A DNA stretch of 64,000 nt, from positions 28,347,501 through 28,411,500 of the forward strand of contig NC_073634.1 in NCBI RefSeq assembly GCF_029407905.1. Direction: 5' to 3'. Of this stretch, positions 11,511 through 22,497 are shown one piece after another; the first letter of the stretch is position 1, and each line of letters begins with the position of its first letter. The notes under the pieces are model-generated. The model was not told the DNA's origin. It ran no database searches and saw nothing but the letters and a program-made list of their open reading frames with translations. Position numbers and translations under genes: made by a program. This DNA comes from Bubalus kerabau. Its lineage: Eukaryota; Chordata; Mammalia; Artiodactyla; Bovidae.

Positions 11511-11877
11511 AGATATATATTGTCAATGAATTCTAGAAGAGCAGCCAACCAGACCCGCATCAAAGACAACCCAAACCCAACTTTCTCCTTTGCTAACCCT
11601 GCTGGGGCTCGTGGTGGCCCACAAGGCTGAAACAGCTTCAGAGCTGCCCCCCTTTCTGGACTGGCCACGGCAGAACATGTGCTGAGTGTCCTGGGTCCAC
11701 TCTGGCCTGTGCTCACACCCTGCTGTAGGAGACACCCCACACCTTCCCAGGGCTAGCACTATCTCAGAGCTGCCCCCGCCAGAGAACCCAGAGCTTCCTC
11801 CAAACTGCAACAGACATGGCTTGGACCCAAAGCATCCTGGTTTCCTTACATTTAAGGAGCCAGGTCGCTGGAGTCCC
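11511..11877. other. single-copy stretch left of CpG island
   Basis: No repeat. A long minus-strand open frame (11523-12281) covers it but is judged non-coding (see rejected items). Confidence 0.4.
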
Positions 11878-12168
11878 CAAGAAAGAGAGAAAGAAGGGCC
11901 TGAGGAGTGCTGAGCCCCCAGATGGACCCACAGGTGAGCAGGCAAGTTGAACCCTGGCCATGGGAGAGATATAGGGAACAGAGAGACAGGGAGAGCCTCA
12001 GAGTGGACAGACAGAAAGGGAAGGAGCGAGGAGACAGGAAGAGACACACACACACAGGCAGGGAGAAAAGGAATGAGAGAGAGAAGCAGTCGGGGAAGCA
12101 GCCCGGAGACCCGGCAAGCAGAGTCGGAGGACAAGAGAGCAGAAGACGAGGGAAGGGGCGGCCGAGGG
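11878..12168. repeat. purine (GA)-rich low-complexity tract
   Basis: About 290 bp strongly enriched in G and A on the plus strand (for example GAGAGACAGGGAGAGCCTCA and GGAATGAGAGAGAGAAGCAG), with a short (AC)n at 12045-12056. It borders the CpG-rich island. A consensus-like splice donor, CAG|GTGAGC, lies at 11931-11939, but no exon can be demonstrated. Confidence 0.8.
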
Positions 12169-12440
12169 GCTCGCGGGGCGGGCGGGTGCAGCTGAATCGC
12201 CGCTCTGTTCTCCGCGCCGCACTGAGGGGCTTTCTTCGCAGCCGTGGGAAACTGGTGGGCGAGCGCGCGCCCCGCCGCCATGTGGACGGTAATTAGCCGG
12301 ATTAGGGCGGGAGCCTAGCGGGCCGGTCGGGAACAAAAGGGCCCTCTTTGCCCGTGCAAACGGCGGGTTCGCGGGGTCACCAGGCAGGGTCCCCCAGGAG
12401 CGGCCGAGGGGACGTGGGGCCAGAGAATGGGGCCTCTGTG
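12130..12440. promoter_or_regulatory. CpG-rich island with homeodomain-type sites
   Basis: High CpG density (for example GCGAGCGCGCGCCCCGCCGC) with binding-site-like words clustered within about 70 bp: GGTAATTAGCC near 12288, GGATTAGG near 12299, and GGAACAAAAGGG near 12329 (SOX/HMG-like). This composition suits a promoter or a developmental enhancer; no transcript is proven. ATG codons in good Kozak context start on both strands near 12280 but lead to short or featureless frames. Confidence 0.55.
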
Positions 12441-12564
12441 CACCTGATGGGGCCTGGCTTTGGGGTCCCGACTTGGGGGTGCGGGAGGAGAGCAGGGGAC
12501 ATAGAACAGAGAGGCCCGTGATGGCAGCCCTGCCCAGCCTCGGGATCTGATCGGGGAGCTGGAC

Positions 12565-12776
12565 TATTAATACTATTAGTAAGCGCTCTGGCAACATGGA
12601 TACCATTTATTGAGCGCTTTCTGTGTACCAGCTGCATGCCAAGGGATGTGTCACCTCGTCTGATCCTCCTGAGGAACTTCCGCAGGGCTGATGTGTAAGA
12701 TCGATTTTACAGATAAGGGAGGTGGAGGCAGAGATTGTGACTTGCCCAAGGTCTTGCAGTAGGAAATGGTGTCTCA
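12565..12776 (-). repeat. MIR SINE
   Basis: Reverse MIR, nearly complete: ATTTATTGAGCGCTTTCTGT, GATTTTACAGATAAGGGAGG, GACTTGCCCAAGGTCTTGC. Confidence 0.9.
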
Positions 12777-12852
12777 CACATTCGCTGGCCCTGACTAGAC
12801 ACTCAACAAGTACATGCCGGATGAATGAATTTGTGAATGAATAAATGAATGA
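12777..12852 (+). repeat. L2 3' tail
   Basis: ACTAGACACTCAACAAGTAC followed by TGAATGAATAAATGAATGA, typical of an L2 terminus. Confidence 0.65.
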
Positions 12853-13568
12853 CAATGTTGGCCCAGACGTCACTCTGTGGTTCCTGCATGACCTGGGAGG
12901 TTAAGGAAGTGGGGGCTCCCAGCCTGAGACTCCGGTCCACTCCCTTCTAGGAAGCTGTTCTAGGAGATCCGTGCAGGGGTGTGTGTTGGTACTAACACCT
13001 CCACTCACCCAGGGAATTTTGGTCACTAGGGTCAGGGGTTTGAGGGGTAGGAAATGTGACCACGTGGTTTCCTTTCCAGCAGCCCCAGCGGAACTGTACC
13101 TCCCTCAGGATCTATGCCTGCAGCCCCACAGGCCTCTCCAATGCACAGAGCAGTGTAAGGAGCTGCTGGTGACCCATGCGGGTGGGAAGAAGAGGACCTG
13201 GGACTTTCTCCTGCCCCTTGGCTCTCACTTGAACTCCAGAGGGCCCCAAATACTCCAGTTTTAAATGAAGAGCATCCTCTGAACCGTGGGTGTCACCGTC
13301 CTCACAGGTGGTGTAGTCGGAGAGCACACACCCTGCCCACAGTAGCAGCTGGTGATGGGAGTCGGAGAAGTGGGCAAAGCGGGCAGGGGGGCACGGTGTG
13401 AGGCCGTGGGAGGGGGACTGTGGCAAGCTGTAGTGGAGGTGGCAGTGACTGCTCCTTCTGGCCCACTAGTGCCTTATGGGCCAAAATGGCCAGGCCTGAG
13501 CTTTTCAAGACAGAGAAAGTAATCCAGCCTTTTGGGTGGAATCTCCCAATTTTAAAATATGCTGTGGG
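12853..13568. other. single-copy stretch, no gene recognised
   Basis: No repeat recognised. A polypyrimidine tract ending TTTCCTTTCCAG near 13068-13079 resembles a splice acceptor, without a supporting open frame. Confidence 0.4.
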
Positions 13569-13770
13569 GGCTTCCCTGGTGGCCCAGATGGTAAAGAATC
13601 TGCCTGCAATGTGGGAAAACTGGGCTCGATCCCTGAGTTGGGAAGATCCCTTGGAGGAGGGCATGACAACCCACTCCAGTATTCTTCCCTGGAAAATCCC
13701 CGTGGACAGAGAAGCCTGGTGGGCTACAGTCCACGGGGTCGTAAAGAGTCGGACGTGACAGAGTGATTCA
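13569..13770 (+). mobile_element. Bov-tA SINE
   Basis: Forward copy with head GGCTTCCCTGGTGGCCCAGA, B-box GGGCTCGATCCCTGAG and 3' end AGAGTCGGACGTGACAGAGT. The tail is short, with no clear duplication. Confidence 0.95.
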
Positions 13771-14204
13771 GCCCGCAGGTTGGCAGCTCACAAACCCCTT
13801 TCCTAGGTGCAGTGTTAGAGATGCTCCGGGACTCAGAGCCTCGGGAGAAAGAAACATCCCATCCCTTCCCCCAAGACCCTTTTCCTCCACCTTCTCCAGA
13901 GTCAGTAAGTGAGGAACGGGTGAGGGATGGGTGCTGGAGGATGCCCAGCCCCTGCCAGATCCCTGGGCCCTGCATCAGGCTGTCCCATGAGGCAGAGGGC
14001 TCAGGCAGGCAATCTGCAGGCCACTGAGATCTGACTGACCTGGTGCCTGGCCAAAAGCTGGAGGTTGTCACTTCCAGCTCGGCCAGGGAAAGCCCAGTGA
14101 ACCAGTAAAGGAGAATTTTTCTGCAGTGCTGGAGTGTGAAAATGGCTACAGGAGGAGGAAGTGCCAGCTTCCACCCAGTTCTTCCTCCATCACCCTCACG
14201 AACT
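13771..14204. other. single-copy stretch
   Basis: No repeat or coding frame recognised. Confidence 0.4.
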
Positions 14205-14340
14205 TCTTGGCAAGGGTAAGATTGCTGTAATCCCATTTCTCAGATGAAGAAAATAAAACCTGGAGAGCTGCAGTATGTGTCTGAAAGGAGTAGAGAGTGA
14301 GCATCTAGGGGGCATAGCGTGAAGAAGCTCCAAGTTTAAG
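14205..14340 (-). repeat. MIR SINE (partial)
   Basis: CCCATTTCTCAGATGAAGAA followed by AACCTGGAGAGC matches the MIR core in reverse; the right end is diverged. Confidence 0.6.
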
Positions 14341-15958
14341 ATTTTTTGAAATGTTAATGATTGATGTGAATCTTGCTTCCCACTTCATAACATAGACATG
14401 GCTGTTTCAATATAAAAATAATGGGAGTTTTTCCTCCGATCCTCTGGTAAGCTTGACCTTGGGAGGATGCGCCACGTTTATCCTGTGGCATCTCAAAGCC
14501 TGGCACTTCACTGTGATGCAGTCCACAGCCACAAGAGAGAGGAGCCGGGGCTGCAGAACCAGCCCCCAAAGTCAGCTCGTGACCAAGTAGCCCTGAACCC
14601 AAGACCCTGACTTCCTCAGGGAGCGTGATAGGCATAAAGGAGTTTTGTTCTTGTTCAGGTCTTTCCTCTGGTCCCCATGATCCCCGAGGTCTTTCCTCGG
14701 GTCTGCCTCATGGAAAGCTGGGCGAGGGGCTCTGCCTGGCTCCATGGGCCAGGCGGAACCCTGGCTCAGAACTGAGTCAGCTCCCAACCCCCACAAAGCC
14801 AGGACACAGTCTCTCCTTCCCTCCTCTTGGCTACCTCCACGTCGTCTCCTTTTTACAGACAAAACTACACCGCAGCGGCTGCTGCCTCTAGCTCCTGAGA
14901 GGCGCAGGGCTGTGTGGCAAAGTGCTCCCAACCTCTGACACAGGCCAGAGTGTCCTGGGGTGGGGGTAGGGGGGTGTTTCTTGTGGGAGGGATGTCTAAG
15001 GGGCAGCGGTGGCAAGCAGGGGGTCAGGCCACTCTCTCTCCTGGCCCCTAAAAGAGCACAAATCAGGGTTCCCGAGACCACAGAGATGGACAGTCAGAGA
15101 AAGGCATCGCTGGCCTCAAGGAACATGGGACAGTTTCATGGGGGAAAGGACAGCTCAGAACCTGAGAACCAGGAAGAACTTTCTCCTTTCCCAGGAATAC
15201 CCATCACTGGACCTTGTCGCCCCACTACAGTGCTCTGGGAGTCCTGGGGTGCTTGCCCCTCTCTCCTCCAGCACTTGCCCACTTTGCCCTTCTGGCAGCT
15301 GATGGTGGTTTCAGAAACAATGAGGCCAGAATCCCTAAAGCGAGGTAAGTGCTTGCTTCCTGTCCTCACCCCACCCTGTTAGAATGGGAGACATGTTTAA
15401 GGGGAAGGATTACTCCAAAGAAACCCAAGTTCTGGTTTGAAAGACTTCCGAGAAATGTGGGAAAACTCTGGAGCTCTTACAGTCCCCGATCAAATTTCTG
15501 AGTCCTGTGTTCCCAGCCTGGGCCAGAACACTGAAATCACAGAGTCCCTCTCTTCGCCTCTCTCCCCACTTTGCACATAACCAGCACAAGGGCTCAAGTT
15601 CCAGCTCAGGAAGCACAAGGCACAGCCCACCCTTCCACCAGGGGAGAGGAGGAATTTCATTCCAAGGCTTCAGGCTAATTACATTGCCCACGTACTCAAG
15701 CCTCCACCCTGGAGGAAAGTCAAATTCCCCCAAGTGTCTCTCTTTTTTCTTCCCAGATCTGCTTACCACCCCCCACCCGCACCCCCTACCTCCAGCCTAG
15801 AGCACTTGAGATGACCAACTGCAGCATGGATGTCAAGGCAGGCCTGGAGCTCAGGAGGAGGGTACAGAGAGAAACCTGCTTTACCCATTGGTGAACTTGA
15901 CATCATGGTCTTGGACACGCACTGTGGAAAGATGGGCTTGTACATTCAAAATGCAGTA
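14341..15958. other. single-copy stretch, no gene recognised
   Basis: No repeat. A small local duplication of AGGTCTTTCCTC occurs near 14657 and 14689. The open frames (for example 14572-15081 minus) carry no visible domain. Confidence 0.4.
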
Positions 15959-16096
15959 AGCAGTGAGTTCCAGGAGATGGTGAAGCTCCGGGAATAGTGA
16001 AGGACAGGGAAGCCTGGCATGCTGCAGTCCATGGGGTCACATAGAGGTGGAAAGGACTGAGTAACTGAACAACAATAGCAACAAAGCAGTGAGCTC
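15959..16096 (+). mobile_element. BovB 3' stub (about 117 bp) with TSD
   Basis: Bases 15968-16084 are the extreme 3' end of BovB in forward orientation (GGGAAGCCTGGCATGCTGCA, then GACTGAGTAACTGAACAACA). The duplication AGCAGTGAG at 15959-15967 and 16085-16093 extends to 12 bp with one mismatch. Strong 5' truncation. Confidence 0.88.
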
Positions 16097-16717
16097 AAGG
16101 TCTGACCCAGATAGCCCTCACATTCTGCTGATGGGAATGAGGGAAGACACCCAGATGCACAGCCTCTGTAGCTGGAGACCAGACAATGTTTCATAGCATC
16201 CTTCATGACGGAGACCTTGAGGGTGGTTATGTCCAAGGGCTGGTGAGTTGTCCGAGGATGAGCCTCAAGGCCCATGGCAGCAAGGAGAGCACTTCCTATA
16301 CAGCCTCGAAGTCTTCAGCATGTTTGCAGGCACTTGGATGGAGCTGTAGGTGGAAGACTCCTCGTTTGCAGACCATCAAATCTGAGAAGAGTAGGAAATG
16401 CACTGTGTGATAAAAGCTAACAGGTTTGCTCATGCTGGGTGAATAGGGCCCATTTCTGAGATGAGTCTGAAGACGGTTCAATATCACACTCTGCTTATGG
16501 GGTCCAAGACATCACCTGCCTCAGCATGTGTGGGGGAAAAAAAAAACACGGAAGGATCTGGGGTATTCAGCATATTGCCAATCAACTGTGTGGTTAATCT
16601 GAACAAAACAGTGATGTGATCTTCAGCTACATTGAAGAAGTTCTTGTTTTCCAAGATTTCTTTGTCCTATGAATCCCATTAAGGGATTTCTTATGGGTCC
16701 ACTGACCACTCAAATCA
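16097..16717. other. single-copy stretch with short A-tract
   Basis: No recognised repeat. A 10-base A run at about 16541-16550 follows GTGTGGGGG. A processed-pseudogene reading was considered, but no parent gene could be recognised. Confidence 0.35.
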
Positions 16718-16850
16718 AAAACTTCTGGGGCTTGTTAAAAATTCAGATTTGGGGGCCCACCTAGATTGTTCATTCAGGCTGTATAGGGAGGAAGCCCCAG
16801 AAGATGTATTTTCAACCTCTTCCCAAGTGATTTTTTGAGAACATTTTCAA
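16718..16850 (+). repeat. MER5-like hAT fragment
   Basis: GGGGCTTGTTAAAAATTCAG, then GAAGATGTATTTTCAACCTC and CCCAAGTGATT follow the order of MER5-type elements. Confidence 0.65.
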
Positions 16851-17227
16851 CTCTGCCTACCTCTTTAGCTAATGCTACGCCCTCTTGCCAGGACTGTTTT
16901 ACTGCTGAGCAAAATAAGAGGACCCCCTGCCCAGCCAAGCTTCCCTCTAGGCTAGAAATTCCACTAGTGGAACTTGGTCCTTTGGGTTAGAATCCTACCC
17001 CTACAAATGGCCTTGTCAGCAAAGATTTTAAAAGATAAAGACAGCTGGCTTATAGCAACACTGTGGTGCGGGCAGTGGGTAGGGACCCAGGCTGAACTTC
17101 CCAGACAAAGAGTAAGGCTTAATCATACTGCCAGAGGGCCTCCATCCAGCTCGGCCTGAAGCCGTGGAGAGACCGAGAAATAAGCCATTTGTTCCTGCCT
17201 GGCGTGGGAAGCGCTCAGTCTTCGGAG
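16851..17227. other. single-copy stretch
   Basis: No repeat or gene recognised. Confidence 0.4.
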
Positions 17228-17455
17228 AAGCAGCCTGACCTGAGTGTAAATCCCACTCAGGCCCTCAGCAGCTGTGTGACCCTGAACATTGACTTCAGCT
17301 TCTCTGAGGCTCAGATTTCCTCTGAGATCTTGACGCATTCCTCACCCAGCTGTTCTAAGGAATTGATGAATAATGTATGTGGTTGCATGTAGGTAAAGCC
17401 CCCTGAGATCCTGGCACACAGTAAGTGCTCAGTATTGCTTGTTGAATGCATGAAT
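17228..17455 (+). repeat. MIR SINE
   Basis: Forward MIR: CAGCAGCTGTGTGACCCTGA, GCTTCTCTGAGGCTCAGATT, and CCTGGCACACAGTAAGTGCT followed by TTGTTGAATG. Confidence 0.9.
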
Positions 17456-17466
17456 GGGTAAACAGT

Positions 17467-17508
17467 CGATGGATGGATGGATAGACAGACGGACAGATGG
17501 ACAGATGG
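17467..17508. repeat. (GATG/GACA)n tetranucleotide repeat
   Basis: GATGGATGGATGGATAGACA continuing into GACGGACAGATGGACAGATG. Imperfect microsatellite next to the MIR end. Confidence 0.9.
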
Positions 17509-18639
17509 CCTCTGTGAATTCTTTTTGCAGACAATCCGCCTCTGCCTCTGAATTGATTAGCCGTAGTTGCCCCACCCCAGCGTCATTCCCTGACATCTCA
17601 CAGATGTCTTGATTTAGGCTCCAAGTTGTGCCTCCTGGGAAAAAACCCTCTCTTTCCTCACCCCTCTCTTCCCCAAATGCCCCGCTCCCAGCTTCTGTCC
17701 AACTGCCAAGGAATTCTTATCTGGCTCTGGCTCTCAGATTCAGCACAGGGGCAAGTCATCTTAGGGCACAAGCTCTCACAGAGTCCCCTGATTCAGGCCA
17801 GGAGCAGGTTTCCAACCCCAGTTCAGGTCATTTTTCTGGACAGCCCTTTAGGGAAAGCCCATCTTCAGGCTGGCTGGGACTTGCCGAGGAAAATCAGCTG
17901 TATGAGGCACAAACTGGAACTTGGACTCAAGGAGAAAAAACAGGAGACAGTTAGAAGGTGTTAACTGCTGAGGGTGAGAAAGCGTTCCCAGTTAGCAAAA
18001 TCAGAGAAGATGTCATGAAGCGGGTAACATGTGGATCTTAAAGGATGGATAGATCGGAACATTCAGAGTGGGAGAAAGAGCATTGCGAAGAGAAGGAACA
18101 GAGCGGGGGTGGCTCAGCCTGACAGGAGCAGGGGTGAAGGGGAGGTGGACGAGGGGAACAGGCTGCAGGACTGGTTGGGGCACGCGCTGTGCATGGCTGT
18201 GACGGCCAAGCCAAGGTGCCCTCTTGACTCCCCTGCTGTGAATCCAGGCAGGAGCTGTGGCCCGGGCGTGGCCCCCATGTCTCTCTCTCTCCTCAAGGCT
18301 TTGTCTGTACCCCTCGGCCCACTCCCCTAGCAGGCATCTGTGAGCACTGATCTGCATGCCTCTTTGACCCCGGGAAGCCTAGTAGGCCACCCCTTCTGCA
18401 GCCAGCTGCATTTATAAAGCTACACCAACTCTGCCCACTCCTGCTCCCGAAGGAATGAATGGAGGAAGTCCAGGCCTTGTGCAGGCTGTGGGGGGCCCCC
18501 TGATGCCTATGGAAGAGTAAGGGGCTTCTCAGCCCCAGGTGTGTGCAGCTGCTCCCTTGGTTGTAGGTCACTCCCTCTTCCCCCATCACCCCCCTGCAGG
18601 CCTGCAAGTGGCAGGTCTCACCCCTGCACTTTCCCCAGC
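17509..18639. other. single-copy stretch, no gene recognised
   Basis: No repeat recognised; short overlapping open frames only. Confidence 0.4.
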
Positions 18640-18790
18640 TAATCCAAGTCACACAAAGAGCAGCCCGCCCGCCAGCGGGTCTTGTTTCACTGGAATGTTG
18701 GCATCAAACTTGAGATCGGAAATGAACTCATTATCTGATTATTTTTATTTGTGAAAATGTAACTGCCCTGGGAGAGGCCTTTCTTGAATA
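18640..18790. promoter_or_regulatory. candidate conserved noncoding element
   Basis: Single-copy sequence with TCACTGGAATGTTGGC (TEAD-like GGAATGT) about 45 bp before an AT-rich GATTATTTTTATTTG (MEF2- or homeodomain-like) and CACACAAAGAG (HMG-like). Conservation cannot be tested here, so the call rests on site clustering only. Confidence 0.3.
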
Positions 18791-18824
18791 GTCTTTGGAG
18801 TGGATGAGTAATTCTCTCCCCTTA

Positions 18825-18985
18825 ATATACATACACATGCACTCAGACACACATGTTCAGGCACACATGTACATACTCAAATATTCCACACCCCACCCCC
18901 TTCAGACATACACACATATGCACACACATCACACATAGGCACACAGAGGAAGCCATATAACACATACTTTCAGATACACGCACAA
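18825..18985. repeat. CA-rich low-complexity sequence
   Basis: Degenerate ACACAT/CACACA-rich tract (for example CATACACACATATGCACACA), probably a decayed microsatellite. Confidence 0.8.
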
Positions 18986-19004
18986 TCGTGTGGAGACATG
19001 CTCT

Positions 19005-19110
19005 GGGTTTAATAAGCTCCTCTGAGGGCAGGGACTTTTTCTCTCTTATTCACGGCAGGATCCCTATGTTATGAGCAGTCAGTAAATAATTGCAGACTGA
19101 ACGGCTACTG
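19005..19110 (+). repeat. L2 LINE 3' end
   Basis: CTGAGGGCAGGGACTTTTTC and GAGCAGTCAGTAAATAATTG match the L2 terminus. Confidence 0.75.
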
Positions 19111-19116
19111 AGTAGA

Positions 19117-19170
19117 TGCACACACACCCACTACCCAGACACACACACACACATACATGTGTGCATGCCC
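19117..19170. repeat. (CA)n interrupted microsatellite
   Basis: GCACACACACCCACTACCC then GACACACACACACACATAC. Confidence 0.85.
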
Positions 19171-19789
19171 GGCTAGCCTCTCTCCCTTCCCAGAGAATGG
19201 CAAAGTCAAAGAATCTCTGATTCCACAGCCTGAAGTCTTCACACAATGAACCACACCTAGTATTATTTGGGAACACAGCCTCCAGAGCCTTCCAGTGGAG
19301 ATGTCCATCACCAGCTCCCAGAAGGCCAAGGTAGCTCCTCCCTTGACCTGCCACAGCCTCACCAGATGCTTAATAAAGCCATCCCATCACCCTTGCCAAT
19401 CTGGAACCTAATGTGATGATGGTCTGGCCAAGAAAGCCTGAAGTGATTATGCAGGGCAGGCTGTTCTCCAGGGGTGTTCTCTGGGGGCCACCCCCACTCA
19501 CCCACGCTGGCTCAGTGGCAGGCCCCGACACAGGGTCTTGGGCACTGGAGCCCCCAGACTCTGTCTTTGTTTCTGTCTCTCCTCCAGTCCATGGCCATGA
19601 CTCAGGCTGTCCAAGGCCTGCGAATGCCTCTTGGAGAGGCCACCCAGCCAGAGGCAAGGCTGATGGGCAGGCAAGAGTGAAGAGGCCCAGAAAGGGTGGC
19701 CTGAAGTCTGATCTCAGGGTGGAACAATCCACAGGACCATGACCCTTATACTTAACTATCCTTGAAGGGCTCCTCATGGAGCAGGTAGC
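19171..19789. other. single-copy stretch
   Basis: No repeat or gene recognised. Two featureless open frames overlap on opposite strands (19413-19742 plus, 19370-19885 minus). Confidence 0.4.
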
Positions 19790-19930
19790 CTGCTGTAATG
19801 GAAAGAGTTCTGGACTGGAGTGAGGCCCATCTGAGCTGACCACCTCGCTGGCCCCATCCTGGCCATGTGACTTTGGGCAGGTCATTAACCCTGGAGCTTA
19901 TTGTCCACCAGTATCTTGGGCAATCACATT
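19790..19930 (+). repeat. MIR SINE
   Basis: CTGTAATGGAAAGAGTTCTG then GGCCATGTGACTTTGGGCAG and GTCATTAACCCTGG. Confidence 0.75.
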
Positions 19931-20221
19931 CTTGCTGTCTCGCTGCCCTGGCCCTCACCCTCTCCTGACCTCCCTTCCAGACCCTGAAGGAGAACCCACA
20001 ACTCCCTCTGCAGCTGTTCAGGCCTATTCAAGTGACTCTTTCAAAGTGCAGAGCCCTCCAGGGTAGGTTGCGCAGTTCCTCACACCCAGCATTTTGTAAG
20101 AGCCGCCTGAACTTTCCAAGAAGAGGCACCCAGGAGATGGGAGGACATGGAGAGGAAGGGACCATTTGTTTTGCTAATGTTGCCTTGTCCTAAGGCCTGG
20201 ACAGTGAGAAGGAAGGTCTCT

Positions 20222-20965
20222 TAAAATTCCAAATCCCCCAGCAATTCCACTCCTAGTTGCATACCTGGAGGATCAAATGCATGTGCTCATGAATAGGTAT
20301 GCACAAGAATGCTTCATTCACAGTACCTCAGACTGAAACAATCCAAATATTCATTGACAGGAGAATAGTTAAACATATTGCAATGTATCCATATAATGGA
20401 CTCCTATATCCATATGTTCAACAAGAGCTTCTTTTACACACAAAACATACAAAAATGGATGAATCTCCCAGGCATGATGTTGAGTAAAATAAGCCAGACA
20501 GCATTCGTAGAAGGTCAGTAACAGTCAACATGAATCAATGGTGGGAGAAGGGAGACCACTGGTTACCTCTGCTGCTGCTGCTAAGTTGCTTCAGTCGTGT
20601 CCGACTCTGTGCGACCCCAGAGACAGCAGCCCACCAGGCTCCCCCGTCCCTGGGATTCTCCAGGCAAGAACACTGGAGTGGGTTGCCATTTCCTTCTCCA
20701 ATGCATGAAAGTGAAAAGTCAAAGGGAAGTCACTCAGTCGTGCCCAACTCTTAGCGACCCCATGGACTGCAGCCTACCAGGCTCCTCTGTCCATGGGATT
20801 TTACCTCTAGGGGTGGTGGTTACTGGTGAGGGGCACAAGAGACTTTCCGTAGTGCTGAAACGTTACATCTCTTTATCTGTTGGTCACATGGGCACAAACA
20901 CACTTGTGGAATCCATCCAGCTGTGCACTCTTACGCTAATGTATGCACGTTTTACTAGGTGAGCA
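20222..20965 (+). repeat. L1M ORF2 end/3' UTR split by BOV-A2
   Basis: Forward ancient L1: CCAGCAATTCCACTCCTAG, ATCCAAATATTCATTGACAG, AGTAAAATAAGCCAGACAGC, CACTGGTTACCTCT. It resumes after the SINE at 20809 (AGGGGTGGTGGTTACTGG) and runs to about 20965. Confidence 0.88.
20563..20808 (-). mobile_element. BOV-A2 SINE, 8-bp TSD
   Basis: Bases 20571-20800 are a reverse BOV-A2 starting with the (GCT)n tail. Its first arm is complete and its second arm is truncated at ATGGGATT. The duplication TTACCTCT at 20563-20570 and 20801-20808 lies in L1M. Confidence 0.93.
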
Positions 20966-21449
20966 CCCCAAGTCACAAAGGGTCTAACCCAGGCAGACAG
21001 GAGGAGTTCTTCAGGGAACGGGGTCAAAGGCCAGGAAACAGGAAAGGAGTGAAGCCAAGAGTGGAAAAGAGAAGGCAGGGAGTATTCTTTCCAGATTGAG
21101 TGACTTGGCCAAGGAGGGCCCGCCGTGAAGGAGTGGGTAGGACGTGAAGGACATGACCCTCGCACTGACCCCACATGTGTCAGGTCAGGTTACCCTTCAG
21201 TGTGTCCTGTGCAGGGCTGGACATTGTGGTTGGGACCCAATGTGAAGGCCGGTCTCAGATCATCTGTCTCCCGCCTTCCTACCCTGCCCATACTTGTGGG
21301 GCAAAGAATAGTCTGAACTCCAAACCTCTCTTTCACCCACTGTTAATAGATAAACTCAATCTGCCCTAATGTGCTTAAATAATAGGTGCCAAGGAGCGAG
21401 CTTATTCATTCTGCTTGCTTTATCTAAACTCCTGGATGGAATCATTCAT
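20966..21449. other. single-copy stretch
   Basis: No repeat or gene recognised. Confidence 0.4.
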
Positions 21450-21774
21450 AAGAAAGAGAATTCTGGGGCTCCCCTGGTCGTCCAGTAGTTAAGAATCCAC
21501 CTGCCAATGCAGAGGACATGGATTTGATCCCTGGTCTGGGAAGATTCCACATGCCACGGAGCAACTGAGCCCACAAGCTACAACTACTGAGCCCTCGCAC
21601 CGGAACTACTGAAGCCCATGAACCCCAGAGCCCGTGCTTAGCAACAAGAGAAGCCACCACAATGAGAAGCCAGTGCACCGTAACTAAAGAGTAGCCCCTG
21701 CTCATCACAACCAGAGAAAGCCCAGGTACAACAATGAAGACCCAGCACAGCCAAAAAAGAAAGAAAGAGCATTC
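21450..21774 (+). mobile_element. long CHR-2/BCS-type SINE with 14-bp TSD
   Basis: Forward copy at 21464-21760: head GGCTCCCCTGGTCGTCCAG, B-box GGATTTGATCCCTGG, then the long body (CACATGCCACGGAGCAACTG, TGCTTAGCAACAAGAGAAGC, AATGAAGACCCAGCACAGCC). AAGAAAGAGAATTC (21450-21463) and AAGAAAGAGCATTC (21761-21774) are the duplicated target, 13 of 14 identical. Confidence 0.93.
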
Positions 21775-22497
21775 CAAAAACCTGCGTCTTGATGATGGTC
21801 TACGGGTGTGAGTGGGCAGAAATGTACGCTCAAGAGTGTGTCTGTTCCTGTGTATTGTATTTCCTTATAATGGGCTCTTCTGGTTTTATCTTCATATACT
21901 CAGCCCCTCACCCACTCTGCTCTCTCACCTCTGCTCAGCATCGCTGCCCTTCTCCACAGATACCCCCAGTTTTCCTGCCCTGATAGGAGGATTAGATTTT
22001 CACAATGACATGGAGAGACCAAGTCCTCATCCTTCTTGGACATTGTTTAAGGAGCCCAGAGAAGGAACCCGAAACTGATCCTTAAGGGATTGCTTTTCTG
22101 GCCTGTGACAGATAACTCAGAGTCTCACCACACTTAGGCCTTGAAGGCTCAGCATGGGCAGATGGTGACATTTTAGGACCTGGGACTCAAAGGCATGGCA
22201 CGCCTGAGTTCCTGGAACCCCATCATCACACAAACGATCAAGTAATTTCAGTGAAGAGAAGCTGCCTAGACTTGGCCAGCTCTGGACATGGCTGCCACAT
22301 CTGCCTCTGGAATGACAGAGGTAACCGGGGGCGACAGCCCCAAACACCGGGGCTTCCCTCCGCCCAACCCGGCCTTGTCCCCTTCCCTCTCCCTGAGCAG
22401 TTCCCGACACATCCGCTTGATCTCTTCACACAGCTCACAGCCGGCCACTCTTCTTCCTCCTCCCTCAGTCCCCACACAATGGCAGACACGTGCAGTG
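21775..22497. other. single-copy stretch
   Basis: No repeat or gene recognised; GC rises near 22.3-22.45 kb. Confidence 0.4.

Noticed and set aside
11523..12281. 252-codon minus-strand open frame starting MAAGRALAH in a good Kozak context within the CpG-rich island
   Set aside because: Most of it is the antisense of a GA-rich low-complexity tract, giving Leu/Ser/Pro-rich sequence with no domain; a plus-strand frame overlaps it. Length is explained by composition.
12288..12330. Short plus-strand peptide starting at the CCGCCGCCATGTGG Kozak site
   Set aside because: The frame closes after about a dozen codons and the apparent donor GGTAATT is weak; the conserved-looking AT core suggests regulatory sequence.
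16085..16550. Possible processed pseudogene ending in A10 at 16541
   Set aside because: No parent protein could be recognised on either strand, no AATAAA precedes the A run, and no flanking duplication was found.
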